A DNA stretch of 64,000 nucleotides from Streptococcus sp. CF8_St5-11 (GTDB lineage Bacteria; Bacillota; Bacilli; Lactobacillales; Streptococcaceae). The stretch lies in NCBI RefSeq assembly GCF_024295625.1, contig NZ_JANCOJ010000002.1:248001-312000 (forward strand), read 5' to 3'. Position numbers and translations under genes: made by a program. The notes under the pieces were generated by a model. It was given only the letters and a program-made list of their open reading frames with translations. It was not told the DNA's origin and ran no database searches. The first letter of the stretch is position 1. Each line of letters opens with the position of its first letter. Positions 52,419 to 61,619 of this stretch are shown one piece after another.

Positions 52419-53801
52419 ATGAGATTCAAACACACGAAAACTATTTTATTAATCATTATAAATCTCCTTTTTCTGAGTCTTTTGTATATCGGGTATCAAA
52501 AGATTCAAAGGCTTCGTGAACAAAAAGCCTATCAGGATCAGTTTGCTAAGGTTACCCAACTCGAGAAAAGCTCTGAAAAAGGGAAAGATGTTCAGGTTCA
52601 GGAAGGAATTTTAGGAACTTCTTATGTGACCGCTTTTTATCCTACAAAGGATGGACAGCCTGTTGAGATTATTAAAGAGAAGATCCAAGAAGACCTTCAG
52701 CGTCTAGGAACCGATGAGAAAACCAAAGAGCCTAAGCATCTGACCTTCTACCATAGTGAAGAAGCAGAAGCACCTTTTGTTGGTTATCATCCTATCCAAA
52801 TCAAACGGGCTGAATACCAGTACAAAAAAGGGAAATTCATCAAAGATGAGACGGTGAAGTTGCCCCTCTTTTACTTGGATGATGAGAACAATCCTCTGAC
52901 CCTGAGTCAGGTTTTTGCGGATCCAGATGGAGCCAAGCAGATCTTTTTGGAGGAACTACGAGGGAATCTAGCCTTTCGTCAGCTAGATGAGGAAAGCATT
53001 GATCAAATGGTTGCCCACTTCTCAGAGTTGGACTTGAGCCAATGGGAATTCCAATATGAAAAAGGGAATTTCACCATTCCATTTCCAAACAAGGTTAAAG
53101 GAGACGATACCTTTACTGTTCCCTTATCTAAATTCTATGACGTGATTGATACAGAGCGCTTGCTTCCTGATGATTTAGCTTCTTACCAATCCTATATTGA
53201 AGAACGCCATCGTAAGATGATTGCCCTGACCTTTGATGATGGACCGGATCCAACGACGACTCCTCAGGCACTGGCTATCTTGAAGAAATACAATGCTAAA
53301 GCTACCTTCTTTATGGTCGGAAAAAATGTCAGTGCGAATCCTGATATTGCTAAGCAAGTCCGCAAAGAAGGTCATCAAATCGGGAACCATACCTGGGATC
53401 ATCCTCAATTGCCAAAATTGAGCTTGGATAATGCCAAAAAAGAGATCTTGGATACCCAAGAAGCTATTCAAAAAGCGACAGGCGTTCAAACTAAGATCAC
53501 GCGTCCTCCGTATGGAGCCATCAATAACGCCATCCAATACAGTGTAGACCAGTCCTTCATCATGTGGGATGTGGATAGCCTGGATTGGAAAACTCATAAT
53601 ACGACGGCTATTCTCAATGAAGTGAAAAAAGAAGTCAAACCGGGTTCGATTATCCTCATGCATGATATCCATCAAACCACGATTGATGCTCTTCCGACCG
53701 TCCTTGACTACCTTAAATCACAAGGCTATACCTTTGTAACGGTAGATGAATTGTTGGATTATCAACTTGAAAGTCATCGCATTTATTACAATGGAAATTA
53801 A
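52419..53801 (+). CDS. pgdA: peptidoglycan N-acetylglucosamine deacetylase PgdA
   Basis: 460 residues. A membrane anchor at about 8-25 places the rest outside. An N-terminal region of about 240 residues (PgdA-specific, DUF3298-like) precedes the NodB polysaccharide deacetylase domain: IALTFDDGPDPTTTP (catalytic base and metal Asp), GNHTWDHPQL (metal His pair), RPPYGAINN, MWDVDSLDW and LMHDIHQTT (catalytic His). It removes acetyl groups from GlcNAc, giving lysozyme resistance. The length and order match pneumococcal PgdA. The start codon lies right behind its promoter, with no SD. Confidence 0.94.
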   Translation: MRFKHTKTILLIIINLLFLSLLYIGYQKIQRLREQKAYQDQFAKVTQLEKSSEKGKDVQVQEGILGTSYVTAFYPTKDGQPVEIIKEKIQEDLQRLGTDEKTKEPKHLTFYHSEEAEAPFVGYHPIQIKRAEYQYKKGKFIKDETVKLPLFYLDDENNPLTLSQVFADPDGAKQIFLEELRGNLAFRQLDEESIDQMVAHFSELDLSQWEFQYEKGNFTIPFPNKVKGDDTFTVPLSKFYDVIDTERLLPDDLASYQSYIEERHRKMIALTFDDGPDPTTTPQALAILKKYNAKATFFMVGKNVSANPDIAKQVRKEGHQIGNHTWDHPQLPKLSLDNAKKEILDTQEAIQKATGVQTKITRPPYGAINNAIQYSVDQSFIMWDVDSLDWKTHNTTAILNEVKKEVKPGSIILMHDIHQTTIDALPTVLDYLKSQGYTFVTVDELLDYQLESHRIYYNGN

Positions 53802-53804
53802 CTA

Positions 53805-53842
53805 AAAAATCCTCTGCAGTATATTTACTAGCAGAGGATTTT
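53805..53842. terminator. bidirectional terminator after pgdA
   Basis: AAAAATCCTCTGC (53805-53817) pairs with GCAGAGGATTTT (53831-53842); it serves both pgdA and the convergent helicase gene. Confidence 0.9.
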
Positions 53843-53843
53843 C

Positions 53844-54929
53844 TTATTCATTTAAAAAGAGTTCGGAATTTTTTAAAACAAGTTCACGGACAGAAGCGTA
53901 TTTTTTCAAGGATTTGAGTTCTTCTGGGTGGGTGATAAAGGTGATCACATAGCCATCACGCCCCATTCGACCTGTTCGACCAGCACGGTGGGTATAGGTC
54001 TCTACATCACGGGGGATATCGTAGTTAATCACACATTCAAGATGTTCAATATCGATTCCACGAGCGACCAAATCGGTGGCCAGTAAGAGGGTTAGCTGAT
54101 GGTCTTTGAAGCGTTCCAGGATGACCTTGCGGTATTTGACATTGACATCACTAGCCAGCGACACGGCCTCAACACCCCGGTATTGTAGTTTTTCTTCAGC
54201 ACTACCTAGATCAGATAGGCTGTTGAAAAAAGCGAGACCACGAAAATCTTCGACGTAGGCGAGTTTGCGGAGCAATTCGACCTTGTCACGCCGATCCACT
54301 TGCATATAAAAATGTTGGATATTGTCCAAAGAAACTCCATCAACTGTAATGCGAAGAGTATTCTCTTCTAGCTGATCTGGATCGACCTTGGCTGTGGCGC
54401 TCATGTAGATATGTTGGTGGTCGCGGGGAGCATAGTGGCTGATCTTGTCGACGAAGTGGTACTGAGAATCACTCAGTAGTTGGTCAAATTCATCTAAAAT
54501 GATGGTTTCCACATTCATCATTTTGATCTTTTTCAGCTTGATCAGTTCAAAGATTCGACCAGGCGTCCCAATTAGAATCTCAGGTCCTTTTTTGAGACGT
54601 TCGATTTGCCGTTTTTGACTGGATCCTGACAGGAAGAGTTGGGTCTGGAATCCAAGAGGCTCTGCCCATTGCTTGGTGACATCAAAAATTTGTCCTGCTA
54701 ACTCTGTATTAGGAGCTAGAATCAAGAGTTGTTGGGCCTTCTTCGGTTTGAGTTTGAGCAAGCTCGGGAAGAGGTAGGCAAGTGTCTTACCAGTACCAGT
54801 AGGACTGATCCCGAGGACATTTTCTCCTTCATAGATAGGGGTGAAGATTTGCTCTTGAATTTCAGTGAATGTATCAAATCCGAGTGTTTCTAGCTGATCT
54901 TTCCAGATTTGTGGAAATTGTTCTTTCAT
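53844..54929 (-). CDS. DEAD-box RNA helicase
   Basis: 361 residues, one of the short DEAD-box helicases without a C-terminal RNA-binding extension (like CshC or YfmL). Q motif FTEIQEQIF, Walker A SPTGTGKT, PNTELAGQ (Ia), GTPGR (Ib), box II LDEFDQ (DEFD in place of DEAD), SAT (III), ATDLVARGIDIE (V), HRAGRTGRMGR (VI). Likely role in rRNA or mRNA remodelling. Its ATG overlaps the end of the Gfo/Idh gene by four bases. Confidence 0.92.
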   Translation of the reverse strand: MKEQFPQIWKDQLETLGFDTFTEIQEQIFTPIYEGENVLGISPTGTGKTLAYLFPSLLKLKPKKAQQLLILAPNTELAGQIFDVTKQWAEPLGFQTQLFLSGSSQKRQIERLKKGPEILIGTPGRIFELIKLKKIKMMNVETIILDEFDQLLSDSQYHFVDKISHYAPRDHQHIYMSATAKVDPDQLEENTLRITVDGVSLDNIQHFYMQVDRRDKVELLRKLAYVEDFRGLAFFNSLSDLGSAEEKLQYRGVEAVSLASDVNVKYRKVILERFKDHQLTLLLATDLVARGIDIEHLECVINYDIPRDVETYTHRAGRTGRMGRDGYVITFITHPEELKSLKKYASVRELVLKNSELFLNE

Positions 54930-55906
54930 TCTTTTTCATCCTTAAATTGTATTCCAGCGCTTTGACGCATCTGGTAGAGGGTTTCATGGACCTGCGCAGC
55001 CGTTTGTAACCATTCGAGATAAGCAGCCTCCTTGTGACCAGCTATGGCATGGGCAAAGGTTTCCGCCTCTTCTTGCATTTGGTGTGGGCAGGGCTGGATC
55101 GGAAGGTCGATAACCTCCCCAGAATGGCTGACGAAGCGGGCCTGGTTAATGGCTGTTACAGCATTGAGAGTTAGTGTTCCAGTCTTGGTGTAGATTTCAG
55201 CAGGTAGATGGCTGGTGATATTTTTTCCTGCCTGAATAGCAACCTGAAAATCTGGATAAATCAAGACACCTTGACCATAGAGATCAACCGAATTGGGTAA
55301 TTGCTGAGCGGTGTAGTGACTGGAGATGGGGTCTCCAAAGAAGCCAATCGCCAAGTAGAGGCAGTAGACTCCCAGATCCATCAAGGCTCCACCTGCATAG
55401 ACATCTGAGAAAATATTAGGAATCTCACCTGCAAGAAGGGCTGGCAATTTGGAAGAATATTTGGCAAAGGTGAAGTTGGCGCCCAGTATTTCCTGGTTAG
55501 AGAGGAAGTCTTTAATTACTTGAAAGGCTGCTTCTTGGTAATTTCTGGCAGCTTCAAAGAGATAGACCTGGTGCTCATTAGCGAGCTTGACCAGCTCCTT
55601 CCATTCAGAAGGGGTGGTCACGGCCGGTTTTTCAATGATGACATGCTTCTTGGCCAGAATAGCAAGCTTGGCCTGATCGAAGTGAAGAGAATTGGGGCTA
55701 GCAATGTAGACCACATCCAGTTCACTGTCTAAGAAGTCAATGAAATCCGTGTAGCAAGAGATTGCTCCATAAGGCTCACAAAACTCTTGAGCAGTCTTCA
55801 TCTTTCTCGAATACACAGCCTGCAAGTGATAGTGGCCCGTCTGATGAGCAGCTGTAATAAATTCATGTGAAATCCAACTCGTACCAATAATTCCCAGCTT
55901 TAACAT
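54926..55906 (-). CDS. Gfo/Idh/MocA family oxidoreductase
   Basis: 326 residues from ATG 55906, which follows GGAAGGACACC; a longer in-frame start is less likely. N-terminal NAD(P)-binding Rossmann fold (LGIIGTSWISHEF), the family motif VIIEKPAVTTP (catalytic Lys in EKP), and the C-terminal GFO domain with GALMDLGVYCLYLA. Substrate unknown (sugar or inositol-type dehydrogenase). Promoter TGGTATAAT on the minus strand (55944-55936) about 30 bases upstream. It is translationally coupled to the helicase. Confidence 0.9.
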   Translation of the reverse strand: MLKLGIIGTSWISHEFITAAHQTGHYHLQAVYSRKMKTAQEFCEPYGAISCYTDFIDFLDSELDVVYIASPNSLHFDQAKLAILAKKHVIIEKPAVTTPSEWKELVKLANEHQVYLFEAARNYQEAAFQVIKDFLSNQEILGANFTFAKYSSKLPALLAGEIPNIFSDVYAGGALMDLGVYCLYLAIGFFGDPISSHYTAQQLPNSVDLYGQGVLIYPDFQVAIQAGKNITSHLPAEIYTKTGTLTLNAVTAINQARFVSHSGEVIDLPIQPCPHQMQEEAETFAHAIAGHKEAAYLEWLQTAAQVHETLYQMRQSAGIQFKDEKE

Positions 55907-55994
55907 AAGGTGTCCTTCCGTCATCGATTCACTCTATTATACCATGAAAAGGGGGAGGGGACAGTATAAAGTAGAAAATATGCACTGATTATTG

Positions 55995-56000
55995 TATAAT
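55995..56000 (+). promoter_or_regulatory. -10 of first polysaccharide unit
   Basis: A consensus TATAAT about 8 bases before ATG 56009 and 32 before TTG 56033. If ATG 56009 is used the mRNA is nearly leaderless; TTG 56033 has AGAAGG upstream. Confidence 0.6.
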
Positions 56001-56008
56001 GAAGTGAT

Positions 56009-56743
56009 ATGCTTAGAAGGGAAAACATAGGATTGAGAAATTCAGAATTACTGATCATTATTCCTGCTTATAATGAGAGTGGAAATATTGAAAAAACAAT
56101 CAAGATGATTGAAGAACATACACCTGAATTTGATTATGTCATTATCAATGATTGTTCTACAGATCATACACTTGAAATTTGTCGCAATAACAACTTTAAC
56201 GTTATCGATTTACCGATTAATTTAGGAATTGGTGGTGCTGTTCAGACTGGTTATCAATATGCAGTTAAAAATGGCTATCAATATGCTGTTCAAGTGGATG
56301 GAGATGGCCAGCATAATCCTGAATTTATCAGAAAGATGCTTCAAGTCCTTCAAGAGAAGAATGTGAACATGGTGATTGGCTCTCGTTTCATTGAAAATCA
56401 AGGTTTCCAATCCTCCTTCGCGCGACGGATTGGAATTTCATTTTTTGAAAAATTAATCAAGGTTTTGACGGGTCAAAAGGTAACAGATCCAACTTCTGGT
56501 TTACGAGTTGCTGACCGAAAAGTAATTGAGGAATTCGCCAAGCAATATCCAAGTGATTATCCAGAACCAGAGACGATTGTGTCCCTGTTAACCTCAGGAT
56601 ATTCAGTTGCAGAAGTGCCTGTATTAATGAACGAACGAGAGCACGGGGAATCATCTATCACATTAAGCAAATCTGTTTACTATATGATTAAAGTGACTAT
56701 GGCAATGTTATTGGCTAGAATTGGTGGAGGATATAAGAAATAA
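56009..56743 (+). CDS. GT2 glycosyltransferase, GacI-like polyprenyl-phosphate sugar synthase
   Basis: 244 residues from ATG 56009, or 236 from TTG 56033 (MRNSELLIIIPAYNESGN), which has the better SD. GT-A fold of the DPM1-like class: IIPAYNESGNIEKT, VQVDGDGQHNPEF (DxD) and DPTSGLRVADR. It has only a weakly hydrophobic C-terminus, so it needs a membrane partner; the DUF2304 protein encoded next fits. GacI of group A streptococci has the same design, making undecaprenyl-phosphate GlcNAc for side chains with GacJ. The sugar here is unknown. Confidence 0.88.
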   Translation: MLRRENIGLRNSELLIIIPAYNESGNIEKTIKMIEEHTPEFDYVIINDCSTDHTLEICRNNNFNVIDLPINLGIGGAVQTGYQYAVKNGYQYAVQVDGDGQHNPEFIRKMLQVLQEKNVNMVIGSRFIENQGFQSSFARRIGISFFEKLIKVLTGQKVTDPTSGLRVADRKVIEEFAKQYPSDYPEPETIVSLLTSGYSVAEVPVLMNEREHGESSITLSKSVYYMIKVTMAMLLARIGGGYKK

Positions 56744-56744
56744 A

Positions 56745-57074
56745 ATGCTAAATATTTGGTTGACCATTATTGTAATTGTTTTTATGCTTTATATTCTACG
56801 ACTGGTTGCAAAGAAGCTTGTTGAAATGAGAAATGTCATCTCTTGGCTTATTCTTTGTATCGTCTCGTTGCCAGTCATTTGGTTTCCTAATTTGATTGGA
56901 CAGGTATCAAAAATGTTAGGAATTCAAGTTCCAAGCAATCTAATCTTTTTCTTAGGATTCTGTTTACTTGTCTATTTAAACTTCTCTTTAACTCGGATTA
57001 CCTCAAAACAATCCGTTCAAATTCGACAATTGTCTCAGAAGATTGCATTACAGGTAAAAGAGCATGAAGAATAA
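56745..57074 (+). CDS. DUF2304 small membrane protein, GacJ-like
   Basis: 109 residues from ATG 56745, one base after the GT2 stop. Three hydrophobic helices (about 2-20, 32-47, 62-80) and a basic, coiled-coil-like cytoplasmic tail (TSKQSVQIRQLSQKIALQVKEHEE). DUF2304 proteins stabilise and activate the adjacent GT2, as GacJ does for GacI. It overlaps the flippase gene by 11 bases. Confidence 0.85.
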   Translation: MLNIWLTIIVIVFMLYILRLVAKKLVEMRNVISWLILCIVSLPVIWFPNLIGQVSKMLGIQVPSNLIFFLGFCLLVYLNFSLTRITSKQSVQIRQLSQKIALQVKEHEE

Positions 57075-58347
57075 TCAACCTGTTTCAACGGAGAAGGTGT
57101 ATTTTTGGAATCTGTTAGGGAACTTGGCATTTGCTGGATCATCTGTACTATTTACATTGATCGTTACACGCATGACCTCGCCAATGGAAGCAGATTCTTT
57201 TAGTCTTGCCTATGGGATTGCTGCGATTCTAGTAGTAGTAGGCATGTTTCAAGTTCGAAGCTACCAAGGGACAGATGTTCTCTTTAGACACTCCTTTACC
57301 AGTTACAGTATTGCCAGATGTCTCTCTTTCCTACTCATGATGGCGATCTTTTTTCCTTACCTTTTTGTTTCAGGAATTGATCTACATGAGAGTTCAAAAA
57401 TTGCGATTATTGGCTTGTACGTTCTATTTCGTATGTGTGAGGCAATTTCAGATCTTTTCCAAGGATTGTTTCAACGTCACGAACGATTAGATATCGCTGG
57501 CAAATCAATGACCATTCGTTATTCTTTCAGCACGATTCTTTTGTTGGCATTTTTGCTTATTACAAAGTCATTAACACAATCATTGCTTTACTTAGTTGTT
57601 TTAAACTTTATCTTTGTATTTTGTTATGATTATGTAAAATCAAAAGAATTTGAAACAATTGATTTCTCAGTAAAAAATCTCAAAAGAGACCTATTTGATG
57701 CGATCACTATTTTAAAGAATTGTATTCCTCTCTTTATCAGTGGATTTTTACTAGCTTATATTTTCAATGAACCTAGAATCGCGATTGACTCTGAAATTAG
57801 ACTGGGACACTTTATTGCAGGAACACAACGGGATTATAATATTTTGTTTATGCCTGTGTTTTTTATGAGTCTCTTTATTTTAATTCTTAGACCCTTAACA
57901 ACGCAATTAGCGATCTTATGGAAGAATAAAGAATTGAAAAAATTTGATGCCATCATTGCGAAGATGTTTGTCATTGTTTTGGGTGTCGGCTTGGTATTAA
58001 CTGTGCTAGCTTATTTGATCGGGACGCCGATATTAAGTCTTGTTTTTGGTTTACCTTTAAACCAGCATAGTACTACCCTAGCCATCCTTGTTTTTTCTGG
58101 AATTCTGTATTCTATTGGGATTGTTTTTGGGGATGTCATGACGGTTATTCGAAAACAAACGTATCTATTGCCTGTGTATTTATTCATGTTTATAGCTTCC
58201 AAATTGACAAATAATGATTTGGTACAAAAAATGGGACTTCTAGGTGCGTCTTTAAGCTTTTTCATCGTGATGTCTGTTTATTTTAGTGGAAGTTTACTTG
58301 CTTATTTTATTGCAAGAAAAATAGAAAGGAAGGACTATGCTCATTAA
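57064..58347 (+). CDS. polysaccharide/lipid-sugar flippase (MOP superfamily, GacK-like)
   Basis: 427 residues with about 12-14 hydrophobic helices. The N-terminal KVYFWNLLGNLAFAGSSVLFTLIVTRM is typical of Wzx/MurJ-like exporters. In this context it should move the polyprenyl-phosphate sugar across the membrane, the position and role of GacK in the group A carbohydrate locus. It overlaps both neighbours by about 11 bases. Confidence 0.85.
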   Translation: MKNNQPVSTEKVYFWNLLGNLAFAGSSVLFTLIVTRMTSPMEADSFSLAYGIAAILVVVGMFQVRSYQGTDVLFRHSFTSYSIARCLSFLLMMAIFFPYLFVSGIDLHESSKIAIIGLYVLFRMCEAISDLFQGLFQRHERLDIAGKSMTIRYSFSTILLLAFLLITKSLTQSLLYLVVLNFIFVFCYDYVKSKEFETIDFSVKNLKRDLFDAITILKNCIPLFISGFLLAYIFNEPRIAIDSEIRLGHFIAGTQRDYNILFMPVFFMSLFILILRPLTTQLAILWKNKELKKFDAIIAKMFVIVLGVGLVLTVLAYLIGTPILSLVFGLPLNQHSTTLAILVFSGILYSIGIVFGDVMTVIRKQTYLLPVYLFMFIASKLTNNDLVQKMGLLGASLSFFIVMSVYFSGSLLAYFIARKIERKDYAH

Positions 58348-59119
58348 TCAACAACATACGTGGGTGATTTGTGCTTATGGTGAGAGCGAATACTTGGAAG
58401 CTTGTATTCAATCCTTGAAGAATCAAACTCTCCAATCACAGATTATCTGTTACAGTTCAACACCACTGGATTCGATCAAGGAACTTTGTCAGCGTTATGC
58501 TATTCCATTTTACACCAAGCAAGGTGGTGGGATTGGTAAGGATTGGAACAATGCCATGTCTTTTGTAGAGACGAAGTATGCTACCATCGCCCATCAGGAT
58601 GATTATTATGAGCCGGACTATGCTGAGAAAGTTTTGGCTAAGATGGAAAAAAATCAAGATGTGTTGATTGGGTATTCTGATTATTTTGAAGAAAAAGATG
58701 GCCATAAGATTCCTGCGAATACAAATCTGAAGATCAAAACCTTGATGTTAAAAACTATGAATCTTTTTCCTGCTAGTCACTTTTGGCGAAACCGTGTAAT
58801 GGCTTTTGGGAATCCGATTTGTTGTCCAGCTGTCACCTATAATCGTGAAAATTTGAAGAATTTCTATTTTGATGAAGGAATGAGAGTGAGTTTGGATTGG
58901 TACGCATGGTATAAGATCAGCGAGTACAAAGGTCGTTTTGCTTATGTATCTGACAAACTCATGTGCCACCGTATCCATGGAGAGTCTGAAACATCAAAAA
59001 CGATTGCAGACAATACGCGTAGTAAAGAAGATCTATACATGTACCAACTCTTCTGGCCTAAATGGATGGCCAAGTTGTTGATGAGACAATATGTGAAGAG
59101 TCAAAATTCGAATAAGTAG
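58337..59119 (+). CDS. GT2 family glycosyltransferase
   Basis: 260 residues, soluble. N-terminal WVICAYGESEYLEACIQSLKNQT, nucleotide-sugar loop GGGIGKDWNNAM, IAHQDDYYEPDY (DxD-like) and a later catalytic region (ISEYKGRFAYVSDKLMCHRIHGES). It probably extends a sugar on a lipid carrier in the cytosol. It is not a member of the GacIJKL core, so it distinguishes this locus. Confidence 0.85.
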   Translation: MLINQQHTWVICAYGESEYLEACIQSLKNQTLQSQIICYSSTPLDSIKELCQRYAIPFYTKQGGGIGKDWNNAMSFVETKYATIAHQDDYYEPDYAEKVLAKMEKNQDVLIGYSDYFEEKDGHKIPANTNLKIKTLMLKTMNLFPASHFWRNRVMAFGNPICCPAVTYNRENLKNFYFDEGMRVSLDWYAWYKISEYKGRFAYVSDKLMCHRIHGESETSKTIADNTRSKEDLYMYQLFWPKWMAKLLMRQYVKSQNSNK

Positions 59120-59128
59120 GAGAAACTG

Positions 59129-60607
59129 ATGGGATATTTTGTTGATAGTTATGAGCGAAATAAAAAGTATTTAGTAGCTTTCGCAGTTTTGGCCTTTTGT
59201 ATTGCAGTGATTTATACAAAGCGCTTAGTAGATTTTCCTAAAATTGGTGTAGCGTTATTTGTTGTATTGGCTTTTTTCATTTTTCTTTTACCGAAGAAGA
59301 ATGTTGGGACCTTCCTTGCGATGCTCATTGGTGGTCTGTCCTTTGCTTTTATTACACCCGTTTTGAATACGCCCGATGAACAAGTTCACCTTTCAAGAAC
59401 GATTCATATTGTGGAAGGCAACGTCAATATGGGAAATAAAAACATCCATATTACGGAAGATTACTTTGATGTTTATAAGAATTTCAAAAAACCATTTACC
59501 AAATCTTCTTTATTTGAAGAAGGGCAGACGACCAAACAAGTGAAGTTTGGGAAAGAAACGGATTACAGGGCAACCAACTCATATTGGTTTATTGGTTATA
59601 TCCCTCAGGCTCTTGGATTTGGGATTGGAAAGTTTTTGAATTTGAGTGTAGGAGTCTCCTATTATCTTGGTCGAATTTTTAATGTCATTGCTTACTGTAT
59701 TTTAGCTCTTATTGCTATTAAATTAAGTGGGAAAGCGAAGCAGTTGATGACAATGGTAGCGATGTTTCCAATGAATCTGGTTCTAGCTGCTTCTTATAAT
59801 CAAGATAGTGTAGCCTTAGGTTTAACCTACATCATTATTGGATTATTTTTGAACTATGTAACGGATGATGAAAAAGTGGTTAAAATTAAGGATTTATTGC
59901 TTTATGCTTTCCTTTGCGTGATCCTTGTAACAATGAAGCTTCCTTATGTCTTGCTTGTAGGATTATTGCTATTTATACCGAAAAAGAAAACGCAATGTAA
60001 AAACTACTATCTCGTTTCTCTCGCTTTGATTGCTGCTGTCTTTCTATTTACGATCTTTTGGTATGTTCTTACCCAGCAAGTTCGAATTGAGAACTTTAAA
60101 CTAGATGGAGCGGATGTGAAGTCTCAGGTGATTAGTATCATTTCGAAACCTCATTGGTATCTTCCAGTGATTTTGAAGGAGATGCTATTATCAGTCAGTC
60201 ATTTGAATCAACTCTACACCTTTGGTTGGTTAGATTTGTCGATGTCAGAAGTCCTTATTCCAATTTATGCTCTTTATAGCTTGATTACTTTTTCAAATTT
60301 TGGGAAGATCAAACTTCCAAAAGTATCAGTAGTAGGGGCAAGTTTGGTTTCTCTTGCAATTATTGGTTTAATTTCTTTGACCTTGTATCTGACCTGGACA
60401 CCAGTTGGAAATTTTGAAGTTTTAGGAGTTCAAGGCCGATATTATTTGGGTGTTGTTGCTCTTTGTCTACCAGTTATTTGTAGTTTATTTAAGCAAAGAG
60501 TTCCAGATGAACAAAAATTCTCTGATCATTTTGTAGTACAAAGCAGTCTCATTATTTTATCTCTAACATTACTACAAACCATCTCTGTTTTATATGCTGC
60601 AGTTTAA
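59129..60607 (+). CDS. DUF2142 membrane protein, probable GT-C glycosyltransferase (GacL-like role)
   Basis: 492 residues with about 11-13 membrane helices. After the second or third helix comes an exterior loop NTPDEQVHLSRTIHIVEGNV, the conserved acidic motif of DUF2142 and the GT-C catalytic loop. It likely transfers the flipped lipid-linked sugar onto the wall polysaccharide outside the membrane. Last gene of the first unit; a terminator follows. SD AGGAGAAA. Confidence 0.82.
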   Translation: MGYFVDSYERNKKYLVAFAVLAFCIAVIYTKRLVDFPKIGVALFVVLAFFIFLLPKKNVGTFLAMLIGGLSFAFITPVLNTPDEQVHLSRTIHIVEGNVNMGNKNIHITEDYFDVYKNFKKPFTKSSLFEEGQTTKQVKFGKETDYRATNSYWFIGYIPQALGFGIGKFLNLSVGVSYYLGRIFNVIAYCILALIAIKLSGKAKQLMTMVAMFPMNLVLAASYNQDSVALGLTYIIIGLFLNYVTDDEKVVKIKDLLLYAFLCVILVTMKLPYVLLVGLLLFIPKKKTQCKNYYLVSLALIAAVFLFTIFWYVLTQQVRIENFKLDGADVKSQVISIISKPHWYLPVILKEMLLSVSHLNQLYTFGWLDLSMSEVLIPIYALYSLITFSNFGKIKLPKVSVVGASLVSLAIIGLISLTLYLTWTPVGNFEVLGVQGRYYLGVVALCLPVICSLFKQRVPDEQKFSDHFVVQSSLIILSLTLLQTISVLYAAV

Positions 60608-60630
60608 TTAAAAGACTAAAATAAGTTATT

Positions 60631-60653
60631 ACTAGGGGAAACCCTAGTTTTTT
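60631..60653 (+). terminator. terminator of first polysaccharide unit
   Basis: ACTAGGG, loop GAAA, CCCTAGT then TTTTT; the next promoter starts at its T-run. Confidence 0.9.
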
Positions 60654-60661
60654 GTTACAAT
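60653..60661 (+). promoter_or_regulatory. extended -10 promoter of second polysaccharide unit
   Basis: TGTTACAAT directly behind the terminator; about 28 bases to the start codon. Confidence 0.65.
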
Positions 60662-60689
60662 AGAAAGTGAATAAGTCAAGGAGTAAGAG

Positions 60690-61619
60690 ATGACCATATC
60701 AGTTGTAGTCCCATGTTTTAACGAAGAAGAATCGATTCCATTGTTTTATAGAGAGATGGAACGCGTTCGGATGAAGATGGGAGAAAAGTTTGAATATATT
60801 TTTATAAATGATGGCTCTTCAGATGGTACACTATCTGTTCTTCGAAAGCTACATGTTACAGATTCAAGTGTGCACTACCTTTCTTTTTCTCGAAATTTTG
60901 GGAAAGAGGCGGCGCTGTATGCTGGACTTGAGCGTGCTAGTGGTGAATATGTGACAGTTATGGATGTAGATTTGCAGGACCCACCGGAGTTATTGATCGA
61001 AATGAAGCAGAGGTTGGAGGAACAGCCGGATTTAGACTGTGTCGGAACGAGACGCGTAACCCGTGATGGGGAACCACCGATTCGCTCTTTCTTTGCACGG
61101 ATGTTTTATAAATTGATCAATCATATTAGCCAAGTGGAAATGGTTGACGGGGCGCGTGATTTCCGTTTGATGCGCCGTCCCATGGTCGATGCTATCATGG
61201 AGTTATCGGAGTACAATCGTTTCTCAAAAGGGATTTTTGCATGGGTGGGATTTGAGACAGAATACCTCGAATATAAAAATGTCGAGCGCGTGGCAGGAGA
61301 GACGTCATGGAATTTTTGGTCCCTCTTTAAGTATTCGATTGAAGGGATTGTCAATTTCTCGGATGCACCATTAAACATTGCCTTTATTGGTGGACTGTTA
61401 TCTTGGATTTTGGCCTTTATCATGATGATTTTGATTGTAATCCGCACCTTGGTCTTTGGGGATCCTACTTCAGGTTGGCCATCCCTCATGACAGTGATTC
61501 TTTTCCTGGGAGGGTTCCAATTATTGACCATCGGGATTTTAGGGAAATATATTGGTAAGATCTTCATGGAAACCAAGAAACGTCCAATCTATGTGATCAA
61601 AGAGAAAAGTGAAGAATGA
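60690..61619 (+). CDS. GT2 polyprenyl-phosphate glycosyltransferase, GtrB/CsbB type
   Basis: 309 residues. DPM-like GT-A domain (VVPCFNEEESIPLFYRE; FINDGSSDGT; MDVDLQDPPELL) plus two C-terminal membrane helices (about 231-253 and 264-290), a GtrB/CsbB hallmark. It makes a polyprenyl-phosphate sugar (Glc or GlcNAc type) at the inner face. It overlaps the next gene by 4 bases (ATGA). It is a second, independent donor synthase beside the GacI-like one. Confidence 0.9.
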   Translation: MTISVVVPCFNEEESIPLFYREMERVRMKMGEKFEYIFINDGSSDGTLSVLRKLHVTDSSVHYLSFSRNFGKEAALYAGLERASGEYVTVMDVDLQDPPELLIEMKQRLEEQPDLDCVGTRRVTRDGEPPIRSFFARMFYKLINHISQVEMVDGARDFRLMRRPMVDAIMELSEYNRFSKGIFAWVGFETEYLEYKNVERVAGETSWNFWSLFKYSIEGIVNFSDAPLNIAFIGGLLSWILAFIMMILIVIRTLVFGDPTSGWPSLMTVILFLGGFQLLTIGILGKYIGKIFMETKKRPIYVIKEKSEE

